IMG/VR virus record: IMGVR_UViG_3300025886_000104
Span: 1 to 30,915 of that record
DNA length: 30,915 bases
Source: a virus
Strand: one strand, 5' to 3'
This document shows positions 8,450-15,784 of the stretch, piece by piece. Position numbers and translations under genes: made by a program. The notes below the pieces were generated by a model. The model worked only from the letters and a program-made list of their open reading frames with translations. It made no database searches and was not told the origin of the DNA. Numbering within the stretch: the first letter of the stretch is position 1; each line of letters begins with the position of its first letter.

Positions 8450-9113
8450 AAAGAGAAGATTTGCAGATATAAAAGAGATCCTAAATCTTCTTGAAGGAGG
8501 AGAGGCTGGTTTTTTAGAAGGAGATAACGGCTCTGCAGGCTTTTCTGCAAACAAAAACTATTTTGTTTATGAAGATTTAGAGTCTCTAGCCTCTAGAATG
8601 AACCCAAAAGGTCGAAACTTTATGTCGGATATAGTAAAGCTCGCCATACTATATGATAATTCAGATCCATTTTATAGGGCCCAGGGCTTAATCTTGGACA
8701 GCTTCAGAGAAGATGGGTTCCTTGAAAGTCTAGATGAGATGATAGATGCGTTTAATGTTTTAATTAAAAAACATGATGCGAGAACATCTATAGAGAAGGC
8801 TATGGATTCATTTTATGTATCATACAAGACTGCAAACTTTTCAGCGTCAGGAGATCCTCGATTTGTCGCAGAGAGGATCTTTGAGGTTATAAAGATTATA
8901 TTGTCAAAGATGAAGCTTGAGTCCAGACCAAAGTCTGTACAGTCAATAAAAGAAAAGATTAAAGAATTTAACCCAATAGAACTTTCTAATAAGAAATCTC
9001 CAGGCGGAGCATCTGTTGGAGTTAGCCTTTCTTTAATTAAGAATATTCTCATCGCAAAAGATACCTATTTCATAAAAAGGGTAATAGATGAGTTAACTTT
9101 GATAATGAGGTAA
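8430..9113 (+). CDS. Hypothetical helical protein
   Basis: A 227-residue protein, not recognised. It overlaps the upstream gene by 20 nt. I chose ATG at 8430, but an in-frame GTG at 8427 is an equally possible start (GTGATG). After a Lys/Arg-rich N-terminus (PKKEVKKRRF) the protein is mostly amphipathic helix, with segments such as LDEMIDAFNVLIKKHDA and ERIFEVIKIILSKMKLE. There is no signal peptide. It lies between the portal and the DUF192-like protein, in the same transcription unit, and is likely involved in head assembly. Confidence 0.7.
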   Translation: MPKKEVKKRRFADIKEILNLLEGGEAGFLEGDNGSAGFSANKNYFVYEDLESLASRMNPKGRNFMSDIVKLAILYDNSDPFYRAQGLILDSFREDGFLESLDEMIDAFNVLIKKHDARTSIEKAMDSFYVSYKTANFSASGDPRFVAERIFEVIKIILSKMKLESRPKSVQSIKEKIKEFNPIELSNKKSPGGASVGVSLSLIKNILIAKDTYFIKRVIDELTLIMR

Positions 9114-9120
9114 GTATTTT

Positions 9121-10851
9121 ATGATAAGAATAAATGAGAACACAGACTATGTGGAGAATCAAGATCCAAGCGATCACTCTTCCTTCTCCGTAATAGATCC
9201 TAATAGTAACCATCTTGTAGATTCTGACAACGAACCTGTTCCAGATGATGAGATTATGGAGATTAACAATATTCTTTTTGCTTGTGATAACATTCCAGCA
9301 AGCATAATGAAGGATAATGTGACTGTCATCTCAAACAGAGTTATCGCAGGTGTTAGAACTCTTAGTGATGATGTTAGATATTCGAGCAAAATTGACAGAT
9401 TTGACAAGATAATAATAAATAAGGCTTTGAGGTCATCAGAAGATTACAAGATTTTAATTAAAAATTTTGAAAGAAAGGCATCAAATGATTCTGAGCTAAT
9501 AATAATGTCGTCAAAACACGATCTTTCGGTTAGAAAGTTTGCCCTAGACTTGGGTTTATATTTTAAGCAGAACGAGGACTATTCTTCAGTTTCCAGAACA
9601 GAAGATAAATTTAAGTATTATAGCATAGGTGAGAATCTTTTTAAGACTCTTATGTGCAATACCCCCGAAGAAAAGAATAGAGGCCTTCAGGCTGTAGATT
9701 TCTTGGAAGATGATGAGGCTATGTGCTTTCTGTATGATACGGAGATGCCACTTACATTTCAAATGAAGGATGTTTCTTTTCCTATAGATATTTTATTTAT
9801 AACAAATGGAGTAGTAAGCAAAATATGTGAAAATGTAAAGCCTGGAGATCAAAAGTTTTACGGCGGAATGGCTGACCTGGTCATAGAGGTTAATGGCGGT
9901 ACCTGTAAAGATAAAGATATTTCAGAAGGCGATGAGTGTTTTGCAGTAGAGAAAGAGGATAGAGATATCTCTAAGTTTTCTAAAATTGACGCATATTACC
10001 TATCTGATCTTATAGACGTAGATAAAACGACAATAGTATCGTCCAGCGTCAAATCTATAATAAAAGGCTCTAGCTGTTTTTCGGAGAGAATAAATCATCT
10101 TTCTGGAAGTAGAAATTTTTTCTCAAAAAAGGCTAGTTACTTTGAACCCATAAGCGATAATTTTGTTTTGATAAATGATTCCGACCTTAACTCTATTAAC
10201 ACTAAAATAGCCTTCAATAAGGCTTATCCTGGCTGTTCATATAAAATAGTAAATTCGAAGTCAAGACGTATTAGCGAGGTTTCAAATATAATTTGTAGCG
10301 CACTGGCGTGTCATGAGATCAACATATTTGATTTTTCCATAGAGAAGGAAGCCGCTTTTCCCGTTTCAAACTCAGCAAAAGAAAAGGCTCTTACTGTAGA
10401 CAAAGAAGTCGTTAAAAATATTAAAAGAATAAGAGATATGGTTGCTAGTCTTGAGTACAATAGGAACATATATGAAAAGCACAAGTCAAATTATACTGCT
10501 GTGTTATCGTCAGAAGGTGTGTATAGACAGTCGATGAGAAGACAGCTTAAAAAATTTAAAGCGGTACTGTACTCCGTAAACTCTACAATCAAACTCTTAG
10601 AAGGTATCAAAGACACTACTCATGTTGAAGACATAATGGGATCTATGCTTGCAACAACAAGAAATCTTAGCAAATTCTTTAAGGAAATCTTGTCATTGCA
10701 AGGAAAAATGGATTCTAAGAACTTTTATAACGACTTAAGTCAAAAAACAGACGATTTTTGTAAGATTTCTGAAGATTTGGAGACAGTTCTTCGAAGATGC
10801 AGGAGCTTTATCTGGGAGCATATACTGGGAAAGCCCCTTCTTACTGATTAG
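9121..10851 (+). CDS. Hypothetical protein with central DUF192-like domain
   Basis: A 576-residue protein with three parts. Residues 1-150 are acidic then alpha/beta. Residues about 170-275 match the DUF192 pattern: NRGLQ near 186-190, then MCFLYDTEMPLTFQMKDVSF, PIDILFI, the turn KPGDQKFYGG, VIEVNGGTCKDKDISEGD. The canonical family form is RGLM...GMLF...P..FWMKNT..PLDILF...G. Here the Trp is replaced (TFQMKDV). Residues 400-560 are long amphipathic helix with coiled-coil character. DUF192 proteins are small, often exported bacterial proteins of unknown function, so an embedded copy in a phage head operon is unusual. A GAGG site precedes the ATG. The role in the virion is unknown. Confidence 0.75.
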   Translation: MIRINENTDYVENQDPSDHSSFSVIDPNSNHLVDSDNEPVPDDEIMEINNILFACDNIPASIMKDNVTVISNRVIAGVRTLSDDVRYSSKIDRFDKIIINKALRSSEDYKILIKNFERKASNDSELIIMSSKHDLSVRKFALDLGLYFKQNEDYSSVSRTEDKFKYYSIGENLFKTLMCNTPEEKNRGLQAVDFLEDDEAMCFLYDTEMPLTFQMKDVSFPIDILFITNGVVSKICENVKPGDQKFYGGMADLVIEVNGGTCKDKDISEGDECFAVEKEDRDISKFSKIDAYYLSDLIDVDKTTIVSSSVKSIIKGSSCFSERINHLSGSRNFFSKKASYFEPISDNFVLINDSDLNSINTKIAFNKAYPGCSYKIVNSKSRRISEVSNIICSALACHEINIFDFSIEKEAAFPVSNSAKEKALTVDKEVVKNIKRIRDMVASLEYNRNIYEKHKSNYTAVLSSEGVYRQSMRRQLKKFKAVLYSVNSTIKLLEGIKDTTHVEDIMGSMLATTRNLSKFFKEILSLQGKMDSKNFYNDLSQKTDDFCKISEDLETVLRRCRSFIWEHILGKPLLTD

Positions 10852-10917
10852 AAAAGTTACACATATATGCGTCTGGCTAATTTTAGATGATTAGTTGATT
10901 TTAATAGGAAAAAAATT

Positions 10918-13900
10918 ATGATTATTAAAAAGTCAAATAACTCCCTTGGCTCAAAAGTTCTAAGTAAAGATAAGGTACGAGAAGTTCTGGCTGACGAAAA
11001 TATCGTCAGAAGAATGTCTAAGGTTGCGAAATCTATAAAGAGCATTTCTCCGAGATCTGACGACTTTCTTTACTTCAGCATTATATTTATGAAGGCTGCG
11101 GAGGCAAGCATTCTTAGTGAAGGCGGGTCTATAAAGAAGCTCGCAAACGGAGAAGATGCATGGGGCTATTTTGATAATGATTGGAATTGGCATGGAAATG
11201 TCAAGCCTCACAGAAATAATAACTCAGATATTTTTCCAGAATCAGAACTTAAGATTGCTGCCAAGGAGTGGATCGGACTTCCTTTATGCAGGGATCACGA
11301 GTCATCTTCTGTTGATGGAATCAGAGGTATCATCTTAGATACACACTATGATGAGAAATTCAAGCAAATTGTTGGCTTGTGTGCACTAGACAAAGCTAAC
11401 TATCCTGATTTGGCAAGCAAAGTTGAGAAGGGTTTGGTTAGGTACGGAAGTATGGGTACTGCCGTAGAGACGAGTATTTGTACTGAGTGTGGAAATAAGG
11501 CGAAGATTGCAAGTGAATATTGCAATCATGTTAAGGATAGGACGGGACACGGAGAAGTAAATGTTGGTTTGAAGCCGATAGAGTACAGTCTTGTTGTTCA
11601 GCCCGCAGAGCCTGGCGCAATACTTTTAAAATGTATTGCTTCGCTCAATGGGTACAAATCACAGTTTACAAGTGCTGGAGTATCAAACGTAGATACTAAA
11701 ATTGCATCTTTGAATGTTTCTCAAGCGAAACATTTAGAGTTGATAATGAAAACAGCATGTAAAGACGACTCCTGTTCTTTGGACAAGAGGAATGAGATAA
11801 TAAATGAGTTTTTTGATAAGAATGTAAAAGTTGCGTTTAAGGCTGACGAGTCTTTTGATCAGGTTAGTGTAGATGAGTTGAGAAACATAGTAGAGTCGGC
11901 AAAAGTATTGGACGAAATGGGCAAACACTCTCTTGCTGAAGAAGTTTTAAGTAGATTAAACCTTGGTTCTGAAGGTGAAGTAAAAGTAGACTCCGAAAGT
12001 AACTATTTGAGCGATCCATCTAACTTCCAAGAGACTATTTCTAATTCTAATAGTGATACTGAAGATTACTTTAGAGAAGATTTTCCGCAGCCAGGTAGCG
12101 ATACCGTTAGCTTGGCTTCTTTAAACAAAAATAATATTAAATTAAGAACTAAAAATGCGTTGGAGGAATTAATGCGTAATAGCAAATTAGAGAAGAGAGC
12201 TCAGGCAAGAAGAAAACTAGCATACATGCAAGGTGGATCTGAAGGTAGAGAGCCTAATACTTTTAAAGAAGAAAAGTACACATTTGATAATGATAAGCAA
12301 ATGAAGCAAACTGGCAATCTCGGTGGAGATAAGGGTCTTGCTCCTGGCGATGCAGAGCTTAAGGCAAAGTTGAGCAGAGCTGCCATTCAAGAAAGAGCTA
12401 TGAAGAGAATGGCTTATATGCAAGGCGGATCTGAAGGTAGAGAGCCTAATACTTTTAAAGAAGAAAAGTATACATTTGATAATGACAAGCAAATGAAGCA
12501 AACTGGTAATCTTGGCGGAGATAAGGGCCTAGCTCCTGGCGATGCAGAGCTTAAGGCAAAGTTAAGCAGAGCCGCTTTAGCAAGACCTTTATCGAAGACT
12601 TCTGCATATAGAGGCCCTAGTCTTTCAACAAAGCTTAAGCTTATTAGAAGAGCATCTGGAGCTTTGGACAAGAAAAACTGCATATTTGAAGTTTTCGCAG
12701 GAGGAGACAGAGTTTTTGCAGAAAGAGTTGGAAGAATTTTTGGTCCAGATATTGAAAGCAATTGGGATTGGGTTTCTTCTAAAGAGTATGGGAAAGAAGT
12801 CTGCAAAACGGTTAGAGCGGAAGGTTTAAATAAAACCATAAGCATTCTTAAGAATGCTCAAGAGCTACCAGAGATGGAAGAGCCAGAGATGGGAGAAATG
12901 GAAGATATGCCTCCTATGATGGAAGATATGGGTGCACCCGAAGGTTCGGAACTTCCAGAAGTTCAAGATCTTGGAGAAGAAAATGATGATGGTCTTGAGC
13001 AAGAAGAATCTGAAGAACATGCGTCAACTCAAATTGATGCAAAGATCGTAACAATAGAAGAAATCTTGGCTGAGATGAAAGATTTAGTTCAAGAACTTGA
13101 GGCTGATCAGGGTAGAGACGTTACCGTTAATGTTAATACCTTTGGAGATGAGCCTGTAGAGTCCGATGGAGAAATCGAGTCTCTTGCTAGAGATTTAGTT
13201 GGCAGAATTAAGACTTCATCGACAGAGTTGGACGAAAGTGCTGACGAAATGGCAATGGTTTCTGAGACTTACGACAATATTGGTAAAATTTCTTCTGCGG
13301 ACAGAAAAAGATTCACAAAGCTTGCTGGAGAAGCGGTTGATGATTGTAACAGACTAGTCGGAGAGGCAAAAGCTCTTCTTGCTGTCGGGACACAAATCAA
13401 AACAGCTATGGCAAGAACAAGAATCAACAAGGTTGCTTCTAAAGACTCAGACGAAGGCGTTCAAGGTCTTATATCTCAGGCTATGGACTTGAGAAAGACA
13501 AGAAGAGAAGCTCTTCTTAAGCAAGCAGAGTTAAAATATAGAGCTGCATCTTACGAAGAAGAGAAGGCTGAAGACCACGCTAAAGATCATGCTGAAGACC
13601 ACGCAGAAGATCACGCTGAAGATTGTGCCGAAGACCACGCTGGAGACAAAGCTGAAGATGCAATGCATCATGAAAAAGAAGCCTCCTATAAGAAAGTAAT
13701 TTCAGAAAAATTTGAGCAGAAAAAAGTTGCTCAGGAAAGAGAAAATTACAAAATAAAGCTTAGACGAGCTTATGATGTTGCCTTAGAAATGCAAACAAAA
13801 GGTTTGATTAGTCAAACTAAAACTGCTTTGGACGATCAGGTAGATAACATTATGGGATTTGACGATAGAGCTTTTGAAAGCTTTAAAAAGAGTATTGGAA

Positions 13901-14049
13901 ATACCAAAAACGTTTCTTATATGAAAGTAGCTTCTGACCTTGGCGGTGTTAACATTGGCCTTAAAGAAACTAATGACTTCGCATCAACTCAAACATCATC
14001 AAGAATGAATGCAAACTTGCTTTCAGGAATGTGGGACTACAAGAGGTAA
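10918..14049 (+). CDS. Prohead protease fused to scaffold-like body
   Basis: A 1043-residue protein. Residues about 85-245 look like a viral prohead serine protease (the His/Ser family of HK97, T4 and herpesvirus assemblins). His127 is in LPLCRDHESS, Ser178 is in VRYGSMGTAV, and EYSLVVQPAEPGA is the usual following strand. A C-x2-C-x10-C-x-H set (C188, C191, C202, H204) probably binds zinc. After it come helical segments, a 55-residue tandem repeat (435-489, 499-553), a Glu/Met/Pro-rich acidic stretch (about 650-700), long helices, and a 12-nt-period AEDH repeat (884-915). Protease plus scaffold in one chain would let the prohead core digest itself before packaging. The ATG has an AGGA site 8 nt upstream. 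The protease call is by pattern only. Confidence 0.78.
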   Translation: MIIKKSNNSLGSKVLSKDKVREVLADENIVRRMSKVAKSIKSISPRSDDFLYFSIIFMKAAEASILSEGGSIKKLANGEDAWGYFDNDWNWHGNVKPHRNNNSDIFPESELKIAAKEWIGLPLCRDHESSSVDGIRGIILDTHYDEKFKQIVGLCALDKANYPDLASKVEKGLVRYGSMGTAVETSICTECGNKAKIASEYCNHVKDRTGHGEVNVGLKPIEYSLVVQPAEPGAILLKCIASLNGYKSQFTSAGVSNVDTKIASLNVSQAKHLELIMKTACKDDSCSLDKRNEIINEFFDKNVKVAFKADESFDQVSVDELRNIVESAKVLDEMGKHSLAEEVLSRLNLGSEGEVKVDSESNYLSDPSNFQETISNSNSDTEDYFREDFPQPGSDTVSLASLNKNNIKLRTKNALEELMRNSKLEKRAQARRKLAYMQGGSEGREPNTFKEEKYTFDNDKQMKQTGNLGGDKGLAPGDAELKAKLSRAAIQERAMKRMAYMQGGSEGREPNTFKEEKYTFDNDKQMKQTGNLGGDKGLAPGDAELKAKLSRAALARPLSKTSAYRGPSLSTKLKLIRRASGALDKKNCIFEVFAGGDRVFAERVGRIFGPDIESNWDWVSSKEYGKEVCKTVRAEGLNKTISILKNAQELPEMEEPEMGEMEDMPPMMEDMGAPEGSELPEVQDLGEENDDGLEQEESEEHASTQIDAKIVTIEEILAEMKDLVQELEADQGRDVTVNVNTFGDEPVESDGEIESLARDLVGRIKTSSTELDESADEMAMVSETYDNIGKISSADRKRFTKLAGEAVDDCNRLVGEAKALLAVGTQIKTAMARTRINKVASKDSDEGVQGLISQAMDLRKTRREALLKQAELKYRAASYEEEKAEDHAKDHAEDHAEDHAEDCAEDHAGDKAEDAMHHEKEASYKKVISEKFEQKKVAQERENYKIKLRRAYDVALEMQTKGLISQTKTALDDQVDNIMGFDDRAFESFKKSIGNTKNVSYMKVASDLGGVNIGLKETNDFASTQTSSRMNANLLSGMWDYKR
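12220..12576 (+). repeat. Two-copy 192-nt-period in-gene repeat (55 identical residues)
   Basis: Copies at 12220-12384 and 12412-12576 within the protease/scaffold gene each encode the same 55 residues, starting AYMQGGSEGREPNTFKEEKY and ending ELKAKLSRAA. I count 13 base differences between copies, all at third codon positions and all silent. Each copy is preceded by a basic-hydrophobic pair (KL, RM). Confidence 0.95.
13567..13662 (+). repeat. 12-nt tandem repeat encoding (Ala-Glu-Asp-His)n
   Basis: Eight 12-nt units with consensus GCT GAA GAC CAC, encoding AEDH AKDH AEDH AEDH AEDC AEDH AGDK AEDA. The period of four residues places His on one stripe of a helix. The pattern degenerates towards the 3' end. 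Confidence 0.95.
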
Positions 14050-14054
14050 TTAAT

Positions 14055-14561
14055 ATGTATAGAAAATTTGCAGGCGATGATATCGCTATGAAATTCCAAC
14101 AGCTTATGAATAAGAAAATTGAAAAGAAGGCTGAATACCACTCTGAGGAAAATCCCGTTGCGGATAATGCCGAAGATCATGGTGATGCTATGATGGATAT
14201 GGCTAAAGACATTATGGCAACTCAGGTTGACGAAGCTATAGACGATATGGCTATGGACGACATGGCTATGGACGACATGGGTATGGATGATATGGTTATG
14301 GATGAGAACTCCAAAGAGGCCAGAATCATGAGAGGCCTCGGAAAGATTGCAGCATCTCTTAAAGCTAAGGGTGAAGTTTTCGCATCTGATGTTGTTGAAG
14401 CTACCGCCATATCAATAAACAAAGATCTCAGAAAAGAATCTGCGAAAAAGAACTCTGTTTGCACAGAACTTCAGAAGATAGCAAGAAATATGAGAGTTAG
14501 TGGAGATAATGTTGGAGCCGATGCAATTGAGGCCTCTATGATAAGAATTAAAAACACTTAA
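14055..14561 (+). CDS. Small scaffold-like acidic protein with DDMxM repeat
   Basis: A 168-residue protein. I chose the ATG at 14055, which has AAGAGG 8 nt upstream, over an in-frame ATG at 14031 lying inside the previous gene. The N-terminal part contains AEDHGDAM, echoing the AEDH repeat of the preceding protein. Residues 63-82 are four units of DDM(A/G/V)M. The C-terminal half holds two copies of the motif hydrophobic-x-x-IA-x3-hydrophobic-x3-G-x4-AD: GLGKIAASLKAKGEVFASD (from residue 94) and ELQKIARNMRVSGDNVGAD (from residue 138). No catalytic motif. Sequence echoes and position next to the protease/scaffold suggest a second internal core or scaffold component. It ends the packaging operon, ahead of a terminator. 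Confidence 0.72.
   Translation: MYRKFAGDDIAMKFQQLMNKKIEKKAEYHSEENPVADNAEDHGDAMMDMAKDIMATQVDEAIDDMAMDDMAMDDMGMDDMVMDENSKEARIMRGLGKIAASLKAKGEVFASDVVEATAISINKDLRKESAKKNSVCTELQKIARNMRVSGDNVGADAIEASMIRIKNT
14241..14300 (+). repeat. 15-nt tandem repeat encoding (Asp-Asp-Met-x-Met)4
   Basis: Four 15-nt units, GAY GAY ATG GNT ATG, in frame within the small scaffold-like gene. The variable residue is Ala, Ala, Gly, Val. Confidence 0.95.
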
Positions 14562-14599
14562 TTCTTATAATCTTTCATTGAAATACTTTGAGTATAATT

Positions 14600-14636
14600 A
14601 AAGGGGTCGGTCTTTTTCTAGGGCGGTCCCTTTTTT
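14600..14636 (+). terminator. Intrinsic terminator ending the packaging operon
   Basis: Arms AAAGGGGTCG (14600-14609) and CGGTCCCTTT (14624-14633) pair over 10 positions including two G-T wobbles, with a 14-nt loop and a T-run through 14636. It lies 39 nt after the previous stop and 38 nt before the next gene. Confidence 0.8.
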
Positions 14637-14673
14637 ATATTAATAAAATTGTAAGTTTGTATTAAGGGAAGCT

Positions 14674-15366
14674 ATGCTAAAAATTATTCACAGTGGAAAC
14701 TCAATGCCAATATCTCTGCCAGTAGATCCTACTGCAGAGTTCGAACCTGGATGTTTTGCCCAGCTTGGGTTGATAGGTAATGACATAGTCGCAACAGTAT
14801 CTGATGGAACTGCGCCATTGGGCATAATTGACGACATAAGAACTGTTTCTTTTACAAAGCCGCAAATTGATGAAATAATTTTAGTTTCAGTGACAGCAAC
14901 TCATACGGATGGAAATGGAGATTTGGTTAACTCTGAAGATGTAACTGGAGTTCTTGAATTTCCAAATGTTAAATCTTCTTCTTTCACCTCTACAGTTTCC
15001 GTTGTTTTAAATTCCGTAAACGGAATAATTACCGTTCCTGCAGGGACTCCTCTTAATTACGATTCCGATAACGATGGCATCTTTGATTCTTTCAGGATTA
15101 TCGTTAATTACATATACCACGTGGCAAATAGGCCTGGAGATGACTCCACACTGGGTAGCGGAAGAATAACGATTCACTATCAAAGAGGCATATATGCCAC
15201 GGATCAGTTTGATACAACTCAGATTTATCCGATAAATGCAACATTATATGTAAATACTGAAGGCAAGCTTACTTCTAAGTCACCCAGTGATACTCATCCA
15301 GGGGTCGCGGTTGTGACTGGACCACCAAGCGCTACAAACTCTACCTTAGAGTTTATGTTATTATAA
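14674..15366 (+). CDS. Virion protein, paralogue of the protein before the capsid gene
   Basis: A 230-residue beta-rich protein with an AAGGGAAG ribosome-binding site. Its C-terminal half aligns with the 17004-17642 product: SGRITIHYQRGIYATDQ against SGKVTCWHAPGLYAIDG, then NATLYVNTEGKLT against NTTLYATSAGLLS, then a closing beta strand. The N-termini also match in outline (LKIIHSG, LHILQPG). A loop YDSDNDGIFDS looks like an acidic DxDxDG calcium-binding loop. It is the first gene after a terminator and so probably has its own promoter. A head decoration or minor capsid role fits the context. No catalytic residues are seen. Confidence 0.7.
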   Translation: MLKIIHSGNSMPISLPVDPTAEFEPGCFAQLGLIGNDIVATVSDGTAPLGIIDDIRTVSFTKPQIDEIILVSVTATHTDGNGDLVNSEDVTGVLEFPNVKSSSFTSTVSVVLNSVNGIITVPAGTPLNYDSDNDGIFDSFRIIVNYIYHVANRPGDDSTLGSGRITIHYQRGIYATDQFDTTQIYPINATLYVNTEGKLTSKSPSDTHPGVAVVTGPPSATNSTLEFMLL

Positions 15367-15382
15367 AAAATGGAGATTACCA

Positions 15383-15784
15383 ATGTCAAAATGGTCAAAA
15401 GAAGATGTAAAATTATTTAACAATTCTGAGGTCTTTTCTCAGCTAGAGTCTAATACGATATCAAACATAATGAAGGTTTCTGAAATTATTAAAGAATCTC
15501 AGAGCTCTTCACAAAAGGTTGAAAACTTTAAAAAGGTTGTTGAAGATACAAGCAAGTCTGTGCAGGATTTCAAGCAGCAGGTTTCTGATCTTGCCGAAGA
15601 TGGAGTCGCCGATGAAGTTGTTATAGTCTCTGAGGACGGTGAAGCTGAAGAGTATGAAATTAAAGTAAGATCATCCATGATTTTAGAATTGGAGAAAATG
15701 GCTGCAGTAGCTATAGATGATAGTAACTATGCAGACCTGTACAAGATAGAAAGAACTATTCAAGAGATTAAAGATTATGAGTAA
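15383..15784 (+). CDS. Small acidic coiled-coil hypothetical protein
   Basis: A 133-residue protein with a GGAG site before the ATG. It is almost wholly amphipathic helix, with likely coiled coil around NIMKVSEIIKESQSSSQKVE, then an acidic strand segment (DEVVIVSEDGEAEEYEI) and a final helix. It overlaps the next gene by 8 nt (ATGAGTAA). Not recognised. A chaperone or scaffold-like helper for the adjacent virion proteins is possible. Confidence 0.7.
   Translation: MSKWSKEDVKLFNNSEVFSQLESNTISNIMKVSEIIKESQSSSQKVENFKKVVEDTSKSVQDFKQQVSDLAEDGVADEVVIVSEDGEAEEYEIKVRSSMILELEKMAAVAIDDSNYADLYKIERTIQEIKDYE

Noticed and set aside
12201-12845. Reverse-strand open frames over the protease/scaffold repeats
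   Set aside because: They mirror the forward repeat, have no ribosome-binding sites and lie wholly opposite a strongly supported gene.
14031-14054. Earlier ATG of the small scaffold-like gene
   Set aside because: It lies inside the preceding gene without a ribosome-binding site, while ATG 14055 has AAGAGG at good spacing.
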